A DNA stretch of 64,000 bases from contig CAJUID010000012.1 of assembly GCA_910585905.1 (NCBI GenBank), positions 5,106-69,105 on the forward strand. Reading direction: 5' to 3'. A program made the translations under genes and the position numbers. Each line of letters begins with the position of its first letter. Positions within the stretch are counted from its first letter, which is position 1. The notes below the pieces were generated by a model that saw only the letters and a program-made list of their open reading frames with translations, searched no databases and had not been told where the DNA came from. The stretch comes from an uncultured Lachnospiraceae bacterium. Lineage in GTDB: Bacteria > Bacillota > Clostridia > Lachnospirales > Lachnospiraceae. Of this stretch, positions 10,501 through 18,713 are shown one piece after another.

Positions 10501-11730
10501 AAACGCGGCGGCATTATAGTGGGCAACAGTTTCTACCTCACCTTCATCTAACATTAGCGCAGCTTTGATCAAAGCCTCGCCGTAGCCTGTTGAGCAGGAA
10601 CGGACAATCTTTGCGCCCTCCGGCATCTTAGAATAGATTTCCTTAACTGCTTTTAGGGCTGTCTTTAGCGGGCTGCCGTTGTTGCTGTTATAGAATGAGT
10701 ACAGCAGGGAACCGTCCTCGCCGATCAAGGCAGCTTTCGTTGTAGTGGAACCAGCATCAATTCCAAGAAATAAATCACCTGTATAGTTCGCTAAATCACC
10801 TTTTTTAACATCCTTTTTTGAATGCTCTGTAAGGAAGTTATTGTATTCTGTCTCATCATGAAATAGGGGCTCCATACGGGTTACCTCAAATTCCATATGA
10901 ATTTCCTCAGAAAGTTTCTGGGATAGATTGCCTAACGAAGTCTGGCAGTCTTCTTTGGCATTCATTGCGGCACCAGATGCGGCAAATAGATGCGAGTGTT
11001 CAGGCGCAATGATCTGTTCACCGGTAAGGTGCAGTGTATCAATAAAGCTCTGGCGAAGCTGCGTTAAGAAATGAAGCGGGCCGCCAAGAAACGCGACATT
11101 ACCACGGATTGGCTTTCCGCAGGCAAGACCGCTTATTGTCTGGTTCACCACTGCCTGAAAGATGGAAGCTGACAAATCTTCTTTTGTAGCTCCCTCATTA
11201 ATCAATGGCTGTATATCGGATTTGGCAAAAACACCACATCTAGCTGCTATGGGGTAAATTGCCTCATAATTTTTAGCATATTCGTTTAGGCCGGCTGCGT
11301 CAGTCTTAAGCAGCGTTGCCATCTGGTCAATAAAAGAACCGGTGCCACCTGCGCAGATTCCGTTCATACGCTGATCAATCCCACCGGTAAAGTAGATGAT
11401 TTTGGCATCTTCCCCGCCAAGCTCAATTGCGACATCCGTATGTGGCGCATAGTCTTTGAGTGAAGATGCAACGGCAACAACCTCCTGTACAAATGGTATG
11501 TCGAGGTGCTTGGAGAGAGTTAAACCGCCGGAACCTGTAATCATAGGGGATACCGGTAAATCACCTAGTTCGTTGTATGCATCCTGAATGATGGATGCCA
11601 GAGTTTCCTGAATATTAGCATAATGCCTCTGGTAATCGGAGAATATAATTTCTCCTTCGGTATTAAGAATTGCAATTTTTACGGTAGTGGAACCAATATC
11701 AATTCCAAGGGTATTATAATTTATTTTCAT
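7510..11730 (-). CDS. giant 2-hydroxyacyl-CoA dehydratase activase-related protein
   Basis: A 1406-residue cytosolic protein that fuses two ASKHA-fold activase domains to the DUF2229-type region. Domain 1 starts at LGIDIGSTTVKIAIL (about 8) and has ELGGEDAKII and GICAGGTGSFIDQ. Domain 2 starts at FLGIDAGSTTTKAALI (about 322) and has DIGGQDMKCI and ACSSGCGSF. The glycine-flanked cysteines match the [4Fe-4S]-bridging position of HgdC/CompA activators. A further Cys cluster, RCQGCTNHC, is near 600. The long C-terminal part contains GIPRVLNMYENYPFW, SESECYPAKL and NNDACYPSLLV, characteristic of DUF2229/COG3580-3581. Relatives use ATP to inject an electron into dehydratases. This long form is common in Clostridia, but its substrate is not established. 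A separate dehydratase is not nearby. Confidence 0.88.
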   Translation of the reverse strand: MKINYNTLGIDIGSTTVKIAILNTEGEIIFSDYQRHYANIQETLASIIQDAYNELGDLPVSPMITGSGGLTLSKHLDIPFVQEVVAVASSLKDYAPHTDVAIELGGEDAKIIYFTGGIDQRMNGICAGGTGSFIDQMATLLKTDAAGLNEYAKNYEAIYPIAARCGVFAKSDIQPLINEGATKEDLSASIFQAVVNQTISGLACGKPIRGNVAFLGGPLHFLTQLRQSFIDTLHLTGEQIIAPEHSHLFAASGAAMNAKEDCQTSLGNLSQKLSEEIHMEFEVTRMEPLFHDETEYNNFLTEHSKKDVKKGDLANYTGDLFLGIDAGSTTTKAALIGEDGSLLYSFYNSNNGSPLKTALKAVKEIYSKMPEGAKIVRSCSTGYGEALIKAALMLDEGEVETVAHYNAAAFFEPEVDCILDIGGQDMKCIKIKNHSVDKVQLNEACSSGCGSFIETFAKSLNYEVADFAKVALYAENPIDLGSRCTVFMNSKVKQAQKEGASVADISAGLAYSVIKNALLKVIKLTDPKDLGKKVVVQGGTFYNDAVLRSFERISGCTAVRPDIAGIMGAFGAALIARDHYTGQKTSMLSIQEINDLRFETSMTRCQGCTNHCLLTINRFTGNRQFISGNRCEKGIGKQKNEKNIPNLFDYKNKRLFSHYIPLEETEAKRGIVGIPRVLNMYENYPFWFTFFTRLGYRVVLSPESSRKIYELGIESIPSESECYPAKLAHGHVTWLVRQGIRYIFYPCIPYERAEVKDANNHYNCPIVTSYGENIKNNMEELRDEAITYQNPFLSLENEKILTKRLCEYFSKENKIPVSEIKSAAAAGWKEMQAVRDDITEKGREVLRYMEQNKCPGIVLSGRPYHIDPEINHGIPEMITSFGVAVLTEDSISELGTVDRPTIVMDQWMYHSRLYRAASYVSTRNDLELVQLNSFGCGLDAVTTDQVSDILTKQNKIYTVLKIDEVNNLGAARIRIRSLLAAVRDRERKKILPTRSDTAHHRAVFSENMRKDYTILAPQMSPIHFDLLGPALSSCGYHFEVLPSTPDCVDYGLKYVNNDACYPSLLVVGQFMQALLSGRYDLDKVALIITQTGGGCRATNYIGFIRRALEKAGMSQIPVISMSAGIEKNPGLDINLKMINRAMQALVYGDVFMRVLYKTRPYEAVPGSANALHQKWLSTAIKSVQNGKKAEFKKNIQGIIKDFDELPLKDIKKPRVGIVGEILVKFLPLANNFLVDLLEEEGAEAVCPDLLDFFMYSLYNANFQAEYLGKKKSSAGINNFLINCLEYYRKAAKDALKASSRFEPPVPIRTLAEYASPIVSCGNQTGEGWFLTGEMIELIRSGVSNIVCAQPFGCLPNHVVGKGVIKELRHQYSNTNIVAVDYDPGASEVNQLNRIKLMLSTAVKNMD

Positions 11731-11769
11731 AATTAACTACTCCATTCTGGTGCGCATGTTTTTGGTTCT

Positions 11770-11798
11770 GTAACTGTATAAACATATGGAACAGTTAC
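11770..11798. promoter_or_regulatory. 8-bp inverted repeat in the activase leader
   Basis: GTAACTGT and ACAGTTAC are exact inverted copies separated by 13 bases (centres 21 bp apart). That is the geometry of an operator for a dimeric regulator. The site lies between the predicted minus-strand promoter and the activase ATG at 11730. Confidence 0.45.
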
Positions 11799-11830
11799 TA
11801 TGTAATATGCAAAACTCACCATAATGCCCT

Positions 11831-11859
11831 ATTATATGACAAGTTTTTTGCAAATGCAA
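11831..11859 (-). promoter_or_regulatory. sigma-A-type promoter for the activase gene
   Basis: Read on the minus strand: TTGCAT (11859-11854), 17-base spacer, TATAAT (11836-11831). This predicts a start near 11824 and a leader of roughly 95 bases that contains the inverted repeat at 11770-11798. Confidence 0.6.
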
Positions 11860-11954
11860 GAAAAATGACGAAAACTGCGGACTGTAAAAAGTTCCAAAAA
11901 TGGGCGGTGGTGGAACCAATTCCCTGGCAGGGGAATATAATATAGAAAAAAGTG

Positions 11955-12566
11955 ATGGAAATGAGTCAGATGAATTATGAGTATTGTGATGGGGTAACCC
12001 ATACCATCAAAAAGGGTGATACGCTGTATGAAATCAGTCGGAAATACAATGTAGCCTTGGCGCTTCTGCTTCGTGCAAATCCTTATGTTGATGTTTTTAA
12101 CCTGCAAGTGGGAGATACAATTTGTATTCCAACCAGCCAGGGACAGATGACGCCTTATCCGGTAAGTGGGATGTCGCCGGAAGCGAACAGCATGGGAAAT
12201 ATGGTTCGCCAGAGCAGGATGATGCAGGGGGAGGAGGAGATTACCTGCACAGGTGAGATTAGAAAGCCTGCTGCAAAAAAAGCTCCTCAGCCTGCTCCAG
12301 ATGGGCAAATGCCAAATGTAGTGCCGCTTTCCGGCGTGGAAAACGGAACGGTAGGCCAAACTCCAGATGGACAGAGGATGGAAATGGAATCCCAGGCAGA
12401 GATGCCTTCTGGGGAGTGGGAGAAATATGTAGTAAAGCCCGGTGATACCCTGGCGGATATCCTACAGGAAATGGATGGGGATTTAGGAAAGTTTTTGGAA
12501 AAGAACGATATTTCTACTATATATATGCTTCCAGGCGTGGCATATTACATTTGGGATTCAGATTGA
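11955..12566 (+). CDS. LysM domain-containing protein
   Basis: About 203 residues with a LysM domain at the N-terminus (HTIKKGDTLYEISRKYNV..., about residues 13-57) that should bind N-acetylglucosamine polymers. A divergent second LysM-like module lies at the C-terminus (YVVKPGDTLADILQEM, about 157-200). The middle is Pro/Met/Gln-rich and low in complexity. No signal peptide is visible, so the protein may be cytosolic and assembled around a spore or cell-wall surface, as SafA-like spore proteins are. That role is inference. Start choice is uncertain between GTG 11952, ATG 11955 and ATG 11961, because no well-spaced ribosome site is seen. It is divergent from the activase. Confidence 0.7.
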   Translation: MEMSQMNYEYCDGVTHTIKKGDTLYEISRKYNVALALLLRANPYVDVFNLQVGDTICIPTSQGQMTPYPVSGMSPEANSMGNMVRQSRMMQGEEEITCTGEIRKPAAKKAPQPAPDGQMPNVVPLSGVENGTVGQTPDGQRMEMESQAEMPSGEWEKYVVKPGDTLADILQEMDGDLGKFLEKNDISTIYMLPGVAYYIWDSD

Positions 12567-12599
12567 TAGTAAAATAGTTTATATGGCATGTCGGGGAAA

Positions 12600-12644
12600 A
12601 AGAGGGTTTTCTTGTTTGACAAAGGAAAGCCCTCTTACTATAAT
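12600..12644 (+). promoter_or_regulatory. consensus promoter embedded in a 12-bp inverted repeat
   Basis: TTGACA (12616-12621), a 17-base spacer and TATAAT (12639-12644) form a perfect sigma-A promoter for the rhomboid-like gene at 12689. An inverted repeat, AAGAGGGTTTTC (12600-12611) with GAAAGCCCTCTT (12625-12636), has one G-T pair. It encloses the -35 box and most of the spacer. It has no T-tract, so an operator is as likely as a terminator for the LysM gene. Confidence 0.75.
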
Positions 12645-12688
12645 GTGTAATAAGTGACCCCATTATATATAGAAAGGACAAGTATTCA

Positions 12689-13606
12689 ATGAATCAGATT
12701 TTAAATAAGTTGGAGCGCAAGTTCGGCCGTTATGCGATACCGGATTTGATTAAATATGTAGTTGCATTGTACTGTGCAGGTGCAGTGATTGGGATGTTGA
12801 ATCCACAAATCTATTATAGTTATTTGTGTTTAGATATGGACGCAGTATTCCACGGACAGGTCTGGAGGCTTTTTACGTTCCTAATTGAGCCATACGGGTT
12901 TGCTGATGGGATGGGGATGCTAATCAGCATTATCTTCTTTTTATTTCAGGTAAATCTCTTCTTTTTATTTGGGCGTTCCCTTGAACAGGCATGGGGGACA
13001 TTCCGCTTTAATATGTACTTTTTTTCGGGATATCTGCTCAATATTGTTGCAGCATTGATTTTATATTTGTCACCGCTCCATGCGTCGGTTTATGATTCGG
13101 GATTCCAATATATTTACTGGTCCATGTTCTTTGCCTTTGCCCTGCTCAATCCAAATATGGAATTTCTTCTGTATATGGTGTTGCCAATCAAGGTGAAATG
13201 GCTGGCTATTCTGGATGCTGCCTTTATGCTGTATCAGATTTTTAGTAATATACGGTACGGATTCCTATATTTACAGTATAGTGGTAATGGGGCAGTTCAA
13301 TATGCGGGCATGCACTTTAGTGTTGCAGTGGCGATTATAGTCGCTATGGCAAATTTCCTCATTTATTTCTTTGCCACAAGGAATTATCAGAGAATTAATC
13401 CAAAGGAGATACACAGAAGGCGTGAATTCCGAAGAAAAACAGCAATGGGCGGACGTTATGAAGGTGGCGCACGGCATCGCTGTGCTGTTTGCGGCCGTAC
13501 AGAGCTTGATGATGAAAATCTGGACTTTAGGTTCTGTTCAAAATGCGAGGGGAATTACGAGTATTGTTCAGACCATCTGTTTACCCACCAGCATGTGCGG
13601 AAATAG
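12689..13606 (+). CDS. rhomboid-like membrane protein with C-terminal zinc ribbon
   Basis: A 305-residue protein with about six membrane segments. The GQVWRLFTFLIEP motif near residue 51 corresponds to the conserved W-R of rhomboid and Derlin proteins. The catalytic G-x-S-G of active rhomboids is absent: the matching region reads DSGFQYIYWSMFF. A His (YAGMHFSV) remains in a late helix, so the protein is probably a pseudoprotease. The C-terminus has a separate Cys/His cluster (CAVCGRTE, CSKCEGNYEYCSDH) typical of a zinc ribbon. It is the first gene after the consensus promoter and is followed after 30 bases by the giant glycosyltransferase, which suggests an operon. Confidence 0.65.
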   Translation: MNQILNKLERKFGRYAIPDLIKYVVALYCAGAVIGMLNPQIYYSYLCLDMDAVFHGQVWRLFTFLIEPYGFADGMGMLISIIFFLFQVNLFFLFGRSLEQAWGTFRFNMYFFSGYLLNIVAALILYLSPLHASVYDSGFQYIYWSMFFAFALLNPNMEFLLYMVLPIKVKWLAILDAAFMLYQIFSNIRYGFLYLQYSGNGAVQYAGMHFSVAVAIIVAMANFLIYFFATRNYQRINPKEIHRRREFRRKTAMGGRYEGGARHRCAVCGRTELDDENLDFRFCSKCEGNYEYCSDHLFTHQHVRK

Positions 13607-13636
13607 ACATAAGATATTTTAAATTGGAGGATATAT

Positions 13637-16600
13637 ATGAAAATAATATTAATCATAGCAATAGCTTCTCTGTTTGCTTTCTATCTGGGGTATCAGCCTG
13701 CTATCAGGTTTTTACGAAGCTTCAGAACAGCGCCAGAAGGGGAGCAGGGCAGAAAAAAACGCCGGAGAAGGCATAGTGGGGCAGGGCAGATTGAAGTTTC
13801 CTCGGAGCAGGAAAAAAAGATTGGCCTTACGATTTTGGTTGCAGTTATGGCAGTGGCCTTTTTGATAAGGCTGGTCGGGGCGGTTGCATACCGTGGTTAT
13901 GAAGTAGATATTAACTGTTTTTTAGCCTGGTCAGATATGATTTTTGAAAACGGCATCGGCAATTTTTACACACTGGATGCATTTACGGATTATCCACCTG
14001 GCTATATGTATGTGCTGTATGCGATTGGTGCGGTGCGCTCTATTTTTCATATTGCACAGACTTCTGCGTTAAGTATTATTTTAACAAAGTTGCCTGCTAT
14101 TTTGTCTGATATGGCAATCGGATGGCTTGTGTATAAGATTGCATGCAAAAAATTTAAGGAGACAGGCGCAGCCTGCATCGCGTGCCTGTTTTTGCTGACA
14201 CCTGCAGTTATTTTAGACAGTGCTGTCTGGGCCCAGGTGGATAGTGTATTTACATTGTGCATTATTTTAATGTGCTATTTTCTTACGGAGAAGAAGCTAA
14301 TACCTGCCTATTTTATTTTTGCACTTGGCATTTTGATTAAGCCACAGTCGCTTATTTTTACACCAGTATTAATTTATGGTATTGTAGAGCAGATTTTTAT
14401 AGAGTCTTACCGCCATGACGATAGGGCGGTGTTTTGGAAAAAGTTCTGGATAAACCTGGGGAGCGGTATTGCTGCAATTCTTTGTATTGGGCTGCTAATG
14501 CTTCCGTTCGGTTTTGAGAGTGCATTAAAACAGTATACAGAGACGTTGGGGTCTTATCCTTATGCTTCCGTAAACGCATATAATTTCTGGACAATGATTG
14601 GAAGAAACTGGGCAGATCAGACGGAAACGCTGCTGGGGATTGCGTATAAGACATGGGGGATGCTAAGCATCTTTGCTACCGTTATTTTATCGGCAGTTAT
14701 TTTCTTCAAAAGTAAGGATTCTCGTTCCAAATATTATTTTACTGCAGCGCTGATTGTTACATGTGTGTTTACGGCTTCTGTGCGCATGCATGAGCGTTAC
14801 ATTTACCCTGCGGTTATCCTGCTTTTGCTGTGTTTTGCCACAAGGCCAAGGAAAAAATTGTTCCATGCTTTTAATTTTATGGCATTTGGCACCTTTTTAA
14901 ATATGGCACATTCCATGTTTTATTTTGACCCGAATAATTTTGATAATATGGCACAGATTCCGATTTTTGTGGGATGTATTATGGTGGCAGTCTGCATATA
15001 TGTTATTTATGTGGCTGTGACATGCTATGCTGGTTATGTTTCTGAACCAGTGGAATATGAAGCGATTCATAGAGAAATGTTGAATATTCCCTGGAAACAT
15101 GAGAAAGATAGAAATATTATACAAAAATCAGATAAGCCGATAAAATTTGTTATGCTAGATTTCATTTTTATGGCGGTTATTACATTAGTGTATGCAGCAG
15201 TGGCTTTTTCAAATCTTGGGGACAAGCAGGCGCCGGAGACAGAATATTCTGTTTTGGAAGATGGTGATATTGTGCTTGACTTTGGAAAGAAGGTACAGAT
15301 TAAAAAAATCTGGAATTTCCTCGGATATGCCAATAATCCACAGTACAGGGTGTCTTATTCAAATTCTGCAAAGGATGATGAATGGGCAGAATGTTATACG
15401 GAAGAATCGCCATTGGATGCCGGTTCGGTCTTTCATTGGAATAACGCGGATCTGGATTTATTTGTGCGCTACGTGTGGATTTCGCCGAGTGACCAGACAT
15501 ATGAGGATAGCTTAATGGAGCTGGTATTTACGGATGCTGACGGAAATAAGATTCTCCCGGCAAATGCTTCTGATTATCCGGCTTTGTTTGATGAGCAGGA
15601 CATATTTACGGGAAGAGCTACTTATAAAAATGGCACGTATTTTGATGAAATATACCATGCTAGAACGGCATATGAGATGATCCATCATCAGTATTGTTAT
15701 GAAAATACCCATCCGCCGCTTGGGAAAGTGTTTATTGCGCTTGGCGTGCTGATGTTTGGTATGAATCCGTTTGGATGGCGGTTTATGGGCGCGCTCTTTG
15801 GCGTGTTGATGCTTCCTATTTTTTATCTGTTTGCGAGGAAGCTTTTTAAGAGGCAATGGCTTAGTGTGGTATTGACCGTGCTGTTTGCTTTTGATTTTAT
15901 GCATTATGTACAGACACGTATCGCAACGATTGACGTGTTTGTTACCTTGTTTATCATACTGGCATATTATTTTATGTACTGCTATGCAAGAAAGAGTTTT
16001 TATGACAGCAGCCTGTTAAGCACGTTTGTCCCGCTTGGACTTTGTGGAATTGCTATGGGATTTAGCTGGGCATGCAAATGGACAGGTATTTATGCGTCGG
16101 CTGGATTGTGTGTTATTTTTTTCCTGACTATGATACAGAGGTTCCGTGAATATATCTATGCGTCAAAGCACCCGAATGCGGAAACGGACGGTATTTACCA
16201 TCAGCAGATACTTAAAAGCTTTTATCCGAAACTTTTTAAGACAATAGGATTTTGCTGCATCTTTTTTGTGCTAATCCCTGCTGTTATCTATATTTTGTCC
16301 TATATCCCGATGAGTGACGGAACAGATCATGGACTGATTCAAAGGGTAGTGGACAACCAGAGAAATATGTTTGACTACCACAGCAAGCTGGATGCAACTC
16401 ATCCATATTCTTCAACCTGGTATGAATGGCCAATGATGAAACGCCCAATCTGGTTTTATTCCGGGGAGGTTAGCGAAACTGTAAAAGAGGGAATTAGTTC
16501 CTTTGGCAACCCTCTTGTATGGTGGGCAGGCATTCCAGCGTTTGTTATGGTATTATATTTTGGCTTTGTAGAAGATGACAGGAAAGGAAGGTATTTGGTA

Positions 16601-16903
16601 TTTAGTTACTTGTCCCAGTATTTACCGTGGGTATTTATAGGAAGGGTTGTGTTTATCTATCATTATTTCCCTAGTGTACCGTTTGTGGTTTTGATGGTTG
16701 GGTACTGTATGAACAAGATGGTGGAATGGAGGCCGAAGCTAAAACCGGTTATGTTTGTCTATGCAGGTCTGGCAGTGGTGTTGTTTGCAATGTTCTATCC
16801 AGTGCTGACAGGTATTCCTGTTGGAGTGGAATATGTTAAGACTTATTTGAAATGGTTTGAGAGCTGGGTATTGATTGGCAGTGTATTCCCATGGATTCCA
16901 TAG
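13637..16903 (+). CDS. fused GT-C glycosyltransferase: mannosyltransferase-like plus PMT-like halves
   Basis: A 1088-residue polytopic membrane protein. The N-terminal half (about 60-480) has the pattern of a polyprenyl-phosphate-sugar-dependent GT-C enzyme. The acidic loop YEVDINCFLAWSDMIFENG is followed by DYPPGYMYVLYAIG. A soluble insert of about 530-650 has a beta-sandwich (discoidin-like) look. The C-terminal half (about 660-1088) is protein O-mannosyltransferase-like, with YFDEIYHARTAYEM, the E-x-THPPLGK motif and many helices. These enzymes add sugars to proteins or polymers on the outer face of the membrane, using lipid-linked donors. Starts at ATG 13637 after TTGGAGG. Donor and acceptor are unknown. 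The two-enzyme fusion is notable. Confidence 0.8.
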   Translation: MKIILIIAIASLFAFYLGYQPAIRFLRSFRTAPEGEQGRKKRRRRHSGAGQIEVSSEQEKKIGLTILVAVMAVAFLIRLVGAVAYRGYEVDINCFLAWSDMIFENGIGNFYTLDAFTDYPPGYMYVLYAIGAVRSIFHIAQTSALSIILTKLPAILSDMAIGWLVYKIACKKFKETGAACIACLFLLTPAVILDSAVWAQVDSVFTLCIILMCYFLTEKKLIPAYFIFALGILIKPQSLIFTPVLIYGIVEQIFIESYRHDDRAVFWKKFWINLGSGIAAILCIGLLMLPFGFESALKQYTETLGSYPYASVNAYNFWTMIGRNWADQTETLLGIAYKTWGMLSIFATVILSAVIFFKSKDSRSKYYFTAALIVTCVFTASVRMHERYIYPAVILLLLCFATRPRKKLFHAFNFMAFGTFLNMAHSMFYFDPNNFDNMAQIPIFVGCIMVAVCIYVIYVAVTCYAGYVSEPVEYEAIHREMLNIPWKHEKDRNIIQKSDKPIKFVMLDFIFMAVITLVYAAVAFSNLGDKQAPETEYSVLEDGDIVLDFGKKVQIKKIWNFLGYANNPQYRVSYSNSAKDDEWAECYTEESPLDAGSVFHWNNADLDLFVRYVWISPSDQTYEDSLMELVFTDADGNKILPANASDYPALFDEQDIFTGRATYKNGTYFDEIYHARTAYEMIHHQYCYENTHPPLGKVFIALGVLMFGMNPFGWRFMGALFGVLMLPIFYLFARKLFKRQWLSVVLTVLFAFDFMHYVQTRIATIDVFVTLFIILAYYFMYCYARKSFYDSSLLSTFVPLGLCGIAMGFSWACKWTGIYASAGLCVIFFLTMIQRFREYIYASKHPNAETDGIYHQQILKSFYPKLFKTIGFCCIFFVLIPAVIYILSYIPMSDGTDHGLIQRVVDNQRNMFDYHSKLDATHPYSSTWYEWPMMKRPIWFYSGEVSETVKEGISSFGNPLVWWAGIPAFVMVLYFGFVEDDRKGRYLVFSYLSQYLPWVFIGRVVFIYHYFPSVPFVVLMVGYCMNKMVEWRPKLKPVMFVYAGLAVVLFAMFYPVLTGIPVGVEYVKTYLKWFESWVLIGSVFPWIP

Positions 16904-16916
16904 ATTGGAGGAGAAA

Positions 16917-18359
16917 ATGAGCAGTAAAATCAGAAATTGTGTCAAAGAACTGGCAAAAAGCGGGGATCCGAAAAAGCTGATTCCAGAATATGTGAAGCAG
17001 TCTATGCGGATTTATAACAATTTTGCCGAAATGCAGTTTATGATGGAATATTATACATTTTATGAAATCTTTCAGGAGGGGACAAACCCATATATGGAAT
17101 CTGAAAAAGAGACCGCAGAAACATTGCATAAAATGGTAAGAACTTATTATGAAGCGGAACCGTCAGAGGTGCAGTTAAAAGAGATGGCAGAGGAGTTGTT
17201 GGCACTTCGCCAGGTTGTTTTGGACAAAATGCAGGTGTTGACTGCCTATACAGATTGCTTTGTAGTTTATGAATATGTTTTAAATCGTATACAGTATCGC
17301 TTTGATGATATGGAGACAATGCCGGAGGACAGTGTGTTTGCACAGGGGTTGGTAGAGTATATTTTTTCTGGTGAAGATAATACGGCGGTTAGTGATAATA
17401 TCCGCGTGATGCTTGGCCAGCTTCCGGTTCGGATTGCACGGAGTCGCTATTTCGACTGGCTAAGGAACAGTATTTCAATCTATATTGGGAGTGACAAGGA
17501 CTCGCTGGATAGTTTCTTATATATGTTTCGAATGGGTGCCATGATGTATCAAGATGAACATATGAAAGAGCATTATACAGAGTTTGTGCCTGTACTTGAG
17601 GAGTTGGCTGCTCTGGATTTTGAAAAGTTTGACCGGGATATGTACCAGATTTATGAGGAGAAGATTTTGGCAAATGCATCGAAGTTAAATGATATATCAG
17701 AGCTTCTTTTACAGCTTGGCCATTTAATCAATGAAATGTACAGTATCTGCGCTTCTGCAGGGCACGCAGAGGAAAAAAAGGAGAATGATGCGGTACGGCT
17801 TGTAATCCGGGGGATTAATGCATTGTTCCTTCTAAACGGCAGCGATGTGTGGAAATACAGTGGTGAAGAGCATGTTGGAACGGAAGAGGAAAAATTGGCT
17901 TGGCTAGGGGAGCAGTTTGAACACGTAGAAGGCAAGTTGGAAACTATTTATAATAGTGTCAATGTATGTGGGGCATCCTTGGAGGAGGTTATGGGAAGCC
18001 AGAAAGAAATGATCACATCCTTGGGACTTTCAGAAGATTTCAAAATTTTAGAGAACTTGTCTTTCTTGTCATCAGATAGTGTTTTTGCAAATTTAGAAGA
18101 GAATAGACAGGACGAGATTGTGACAGAGAAGTTTGCAGAAGAAACCGCGGATGCCCTGATTGCTGAGTGCAAGTCATTTTTTCAAGGAAAAAGCAGGATG
18201 TTGCGGAGGGCAGTGATGGCAAATACGCTTGGGGTAATGCCAATTCAATTCCATTCGCAAGAGGAAGTGGCAGATTATGTAGTAGATTCATTGCAGCAAT
18301 GTGATGATGAGGCCGAGAAGTATGTGGCAAAACAGCTTTTGCTGGAGATTATGCAATAA
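16917..18359 (+). CDS. hypothetical protein, 480 residues, helical
   Basis: Not recognised. ATG 16917 is chosen over the longer frame because GGAGGAG lies just upstream and the longer version would overlap the preceding gene. The protein appears soluble and almost wholly alpha-helical, is acidic overall, and has no signal peptide, membrane segment or clear motif. Several Met- and Tyr-rich helices occur in the first 250 residues. It is the third gene of the operon that begins at 12689, with 13-base spacing from the glycosyltransferase and 12 bases to the next gene. Tight linkage to a surface glycosyltransferase and to DUF2953/gerW suggests an envelope- or spore-related role, which is inference only. 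Confidence 0.7.
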   Translation: MSSKIRNCVKELAKSGDPKKLIPEYVKQSMRIYNNFAEMQFMMEYYTFYEIFQEGTNPYMESEKETAETLHKMVRTYYEAEPSEVQLKEMAEELLALRQVVLDKMQVLTAYTDCFVVYEYVLNRIQYRFDDMETMPEDSVFAQGLVEYIFSGEDNTAVSDNIRVMLGQLPVRIARSRYFDWLRNSISIYIGSDKDSLDSFLYMFRMGAMMYQDEHMKEHYTEFVPVLEELAALDFEKFDRDMYQIYEEKILANASKLNDISELLLQLGHLINEMYSICASAGHAEEKKENDAVRLVIRGINALFLLNGSDVWKYSGEEHVGTEEEKLAWLGEQFEHVEGKLETIYNSVNVCGASLEEVMGSQKEMITSLGLSEDFKILENLSFLSSDSVFANLEENRQDEIVTEKFAEETADALIAECKSFFQGKSRMLRRAVMANTLGVMPIQFHSQEEVADYVVDSLQQCDDEAEKYVAKQLLLEIMQ

Positions 18360-18371
18360 GGAGAATACATA

Positions 18372-18713
18372 GTGTTTCATTGGAATGCAGGACTCTATAT
18401 GGATGAAAAAGTAAAGAAAAAGCCAGGCCGTTACCGAAAGATTGTGGAGGGCAGTAAAATTGTCAGAGGCTGTTTTTGTATTACACTGCCTGCCAATGAA
18501 AATAATTGCATGGATATCTATTCTTCAAGGGAATTTTGGTTTCAGTATTATAGAGAAAAAAATATAGAAATCATAGGGCTGGCGGCAAACCAGGCGGGGG
18601 TAGAGCAAATTATCTGCCAGATGGCACAGGATATTATGCGTGAGTTTGGAGAAATGAATGCAGAAAGCGTCAAGGCCTATTTTGGGGCAGAAAAAGGGGA
18701 GGATGTCAGATGA
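18372..18713 (+). CDS. hypothetical protein, 113 residues
   Basis: Not recognised. It starts at GTG 18372, supported by AAGGAGA seven bases upstream. It has a basic N-terminal section (KKKPGRYRKI), a central C-F-C-I-T-L-P segment and a helical C-terminus. It has no membrane segment or signal. It overlaps the DUF2953 gene by four bases (ATGA), so translation is probably coupled. The position between the unknown 480-residue protein and the ytfI/ytfJ-like pair suggests a shared function. Confidence 0.65.
   Translation: MFHWNAGLYMDEKVKKKPGRYRKIVEGSKIVRGCFCITLPANENNCMDIYSSREFWFQYYREKNIEIIGLAANQAGVEQIICQMAQDIMREFGEMNAESVKAYFGAEKGEDVR

Noticed and set aside
12600..12636. Terminator of the LysM gene
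   Set aside because: The stem is good but no T-run follows and it overlaps a perfect promoter, so it is reported as an inverted repeat in a promoter.
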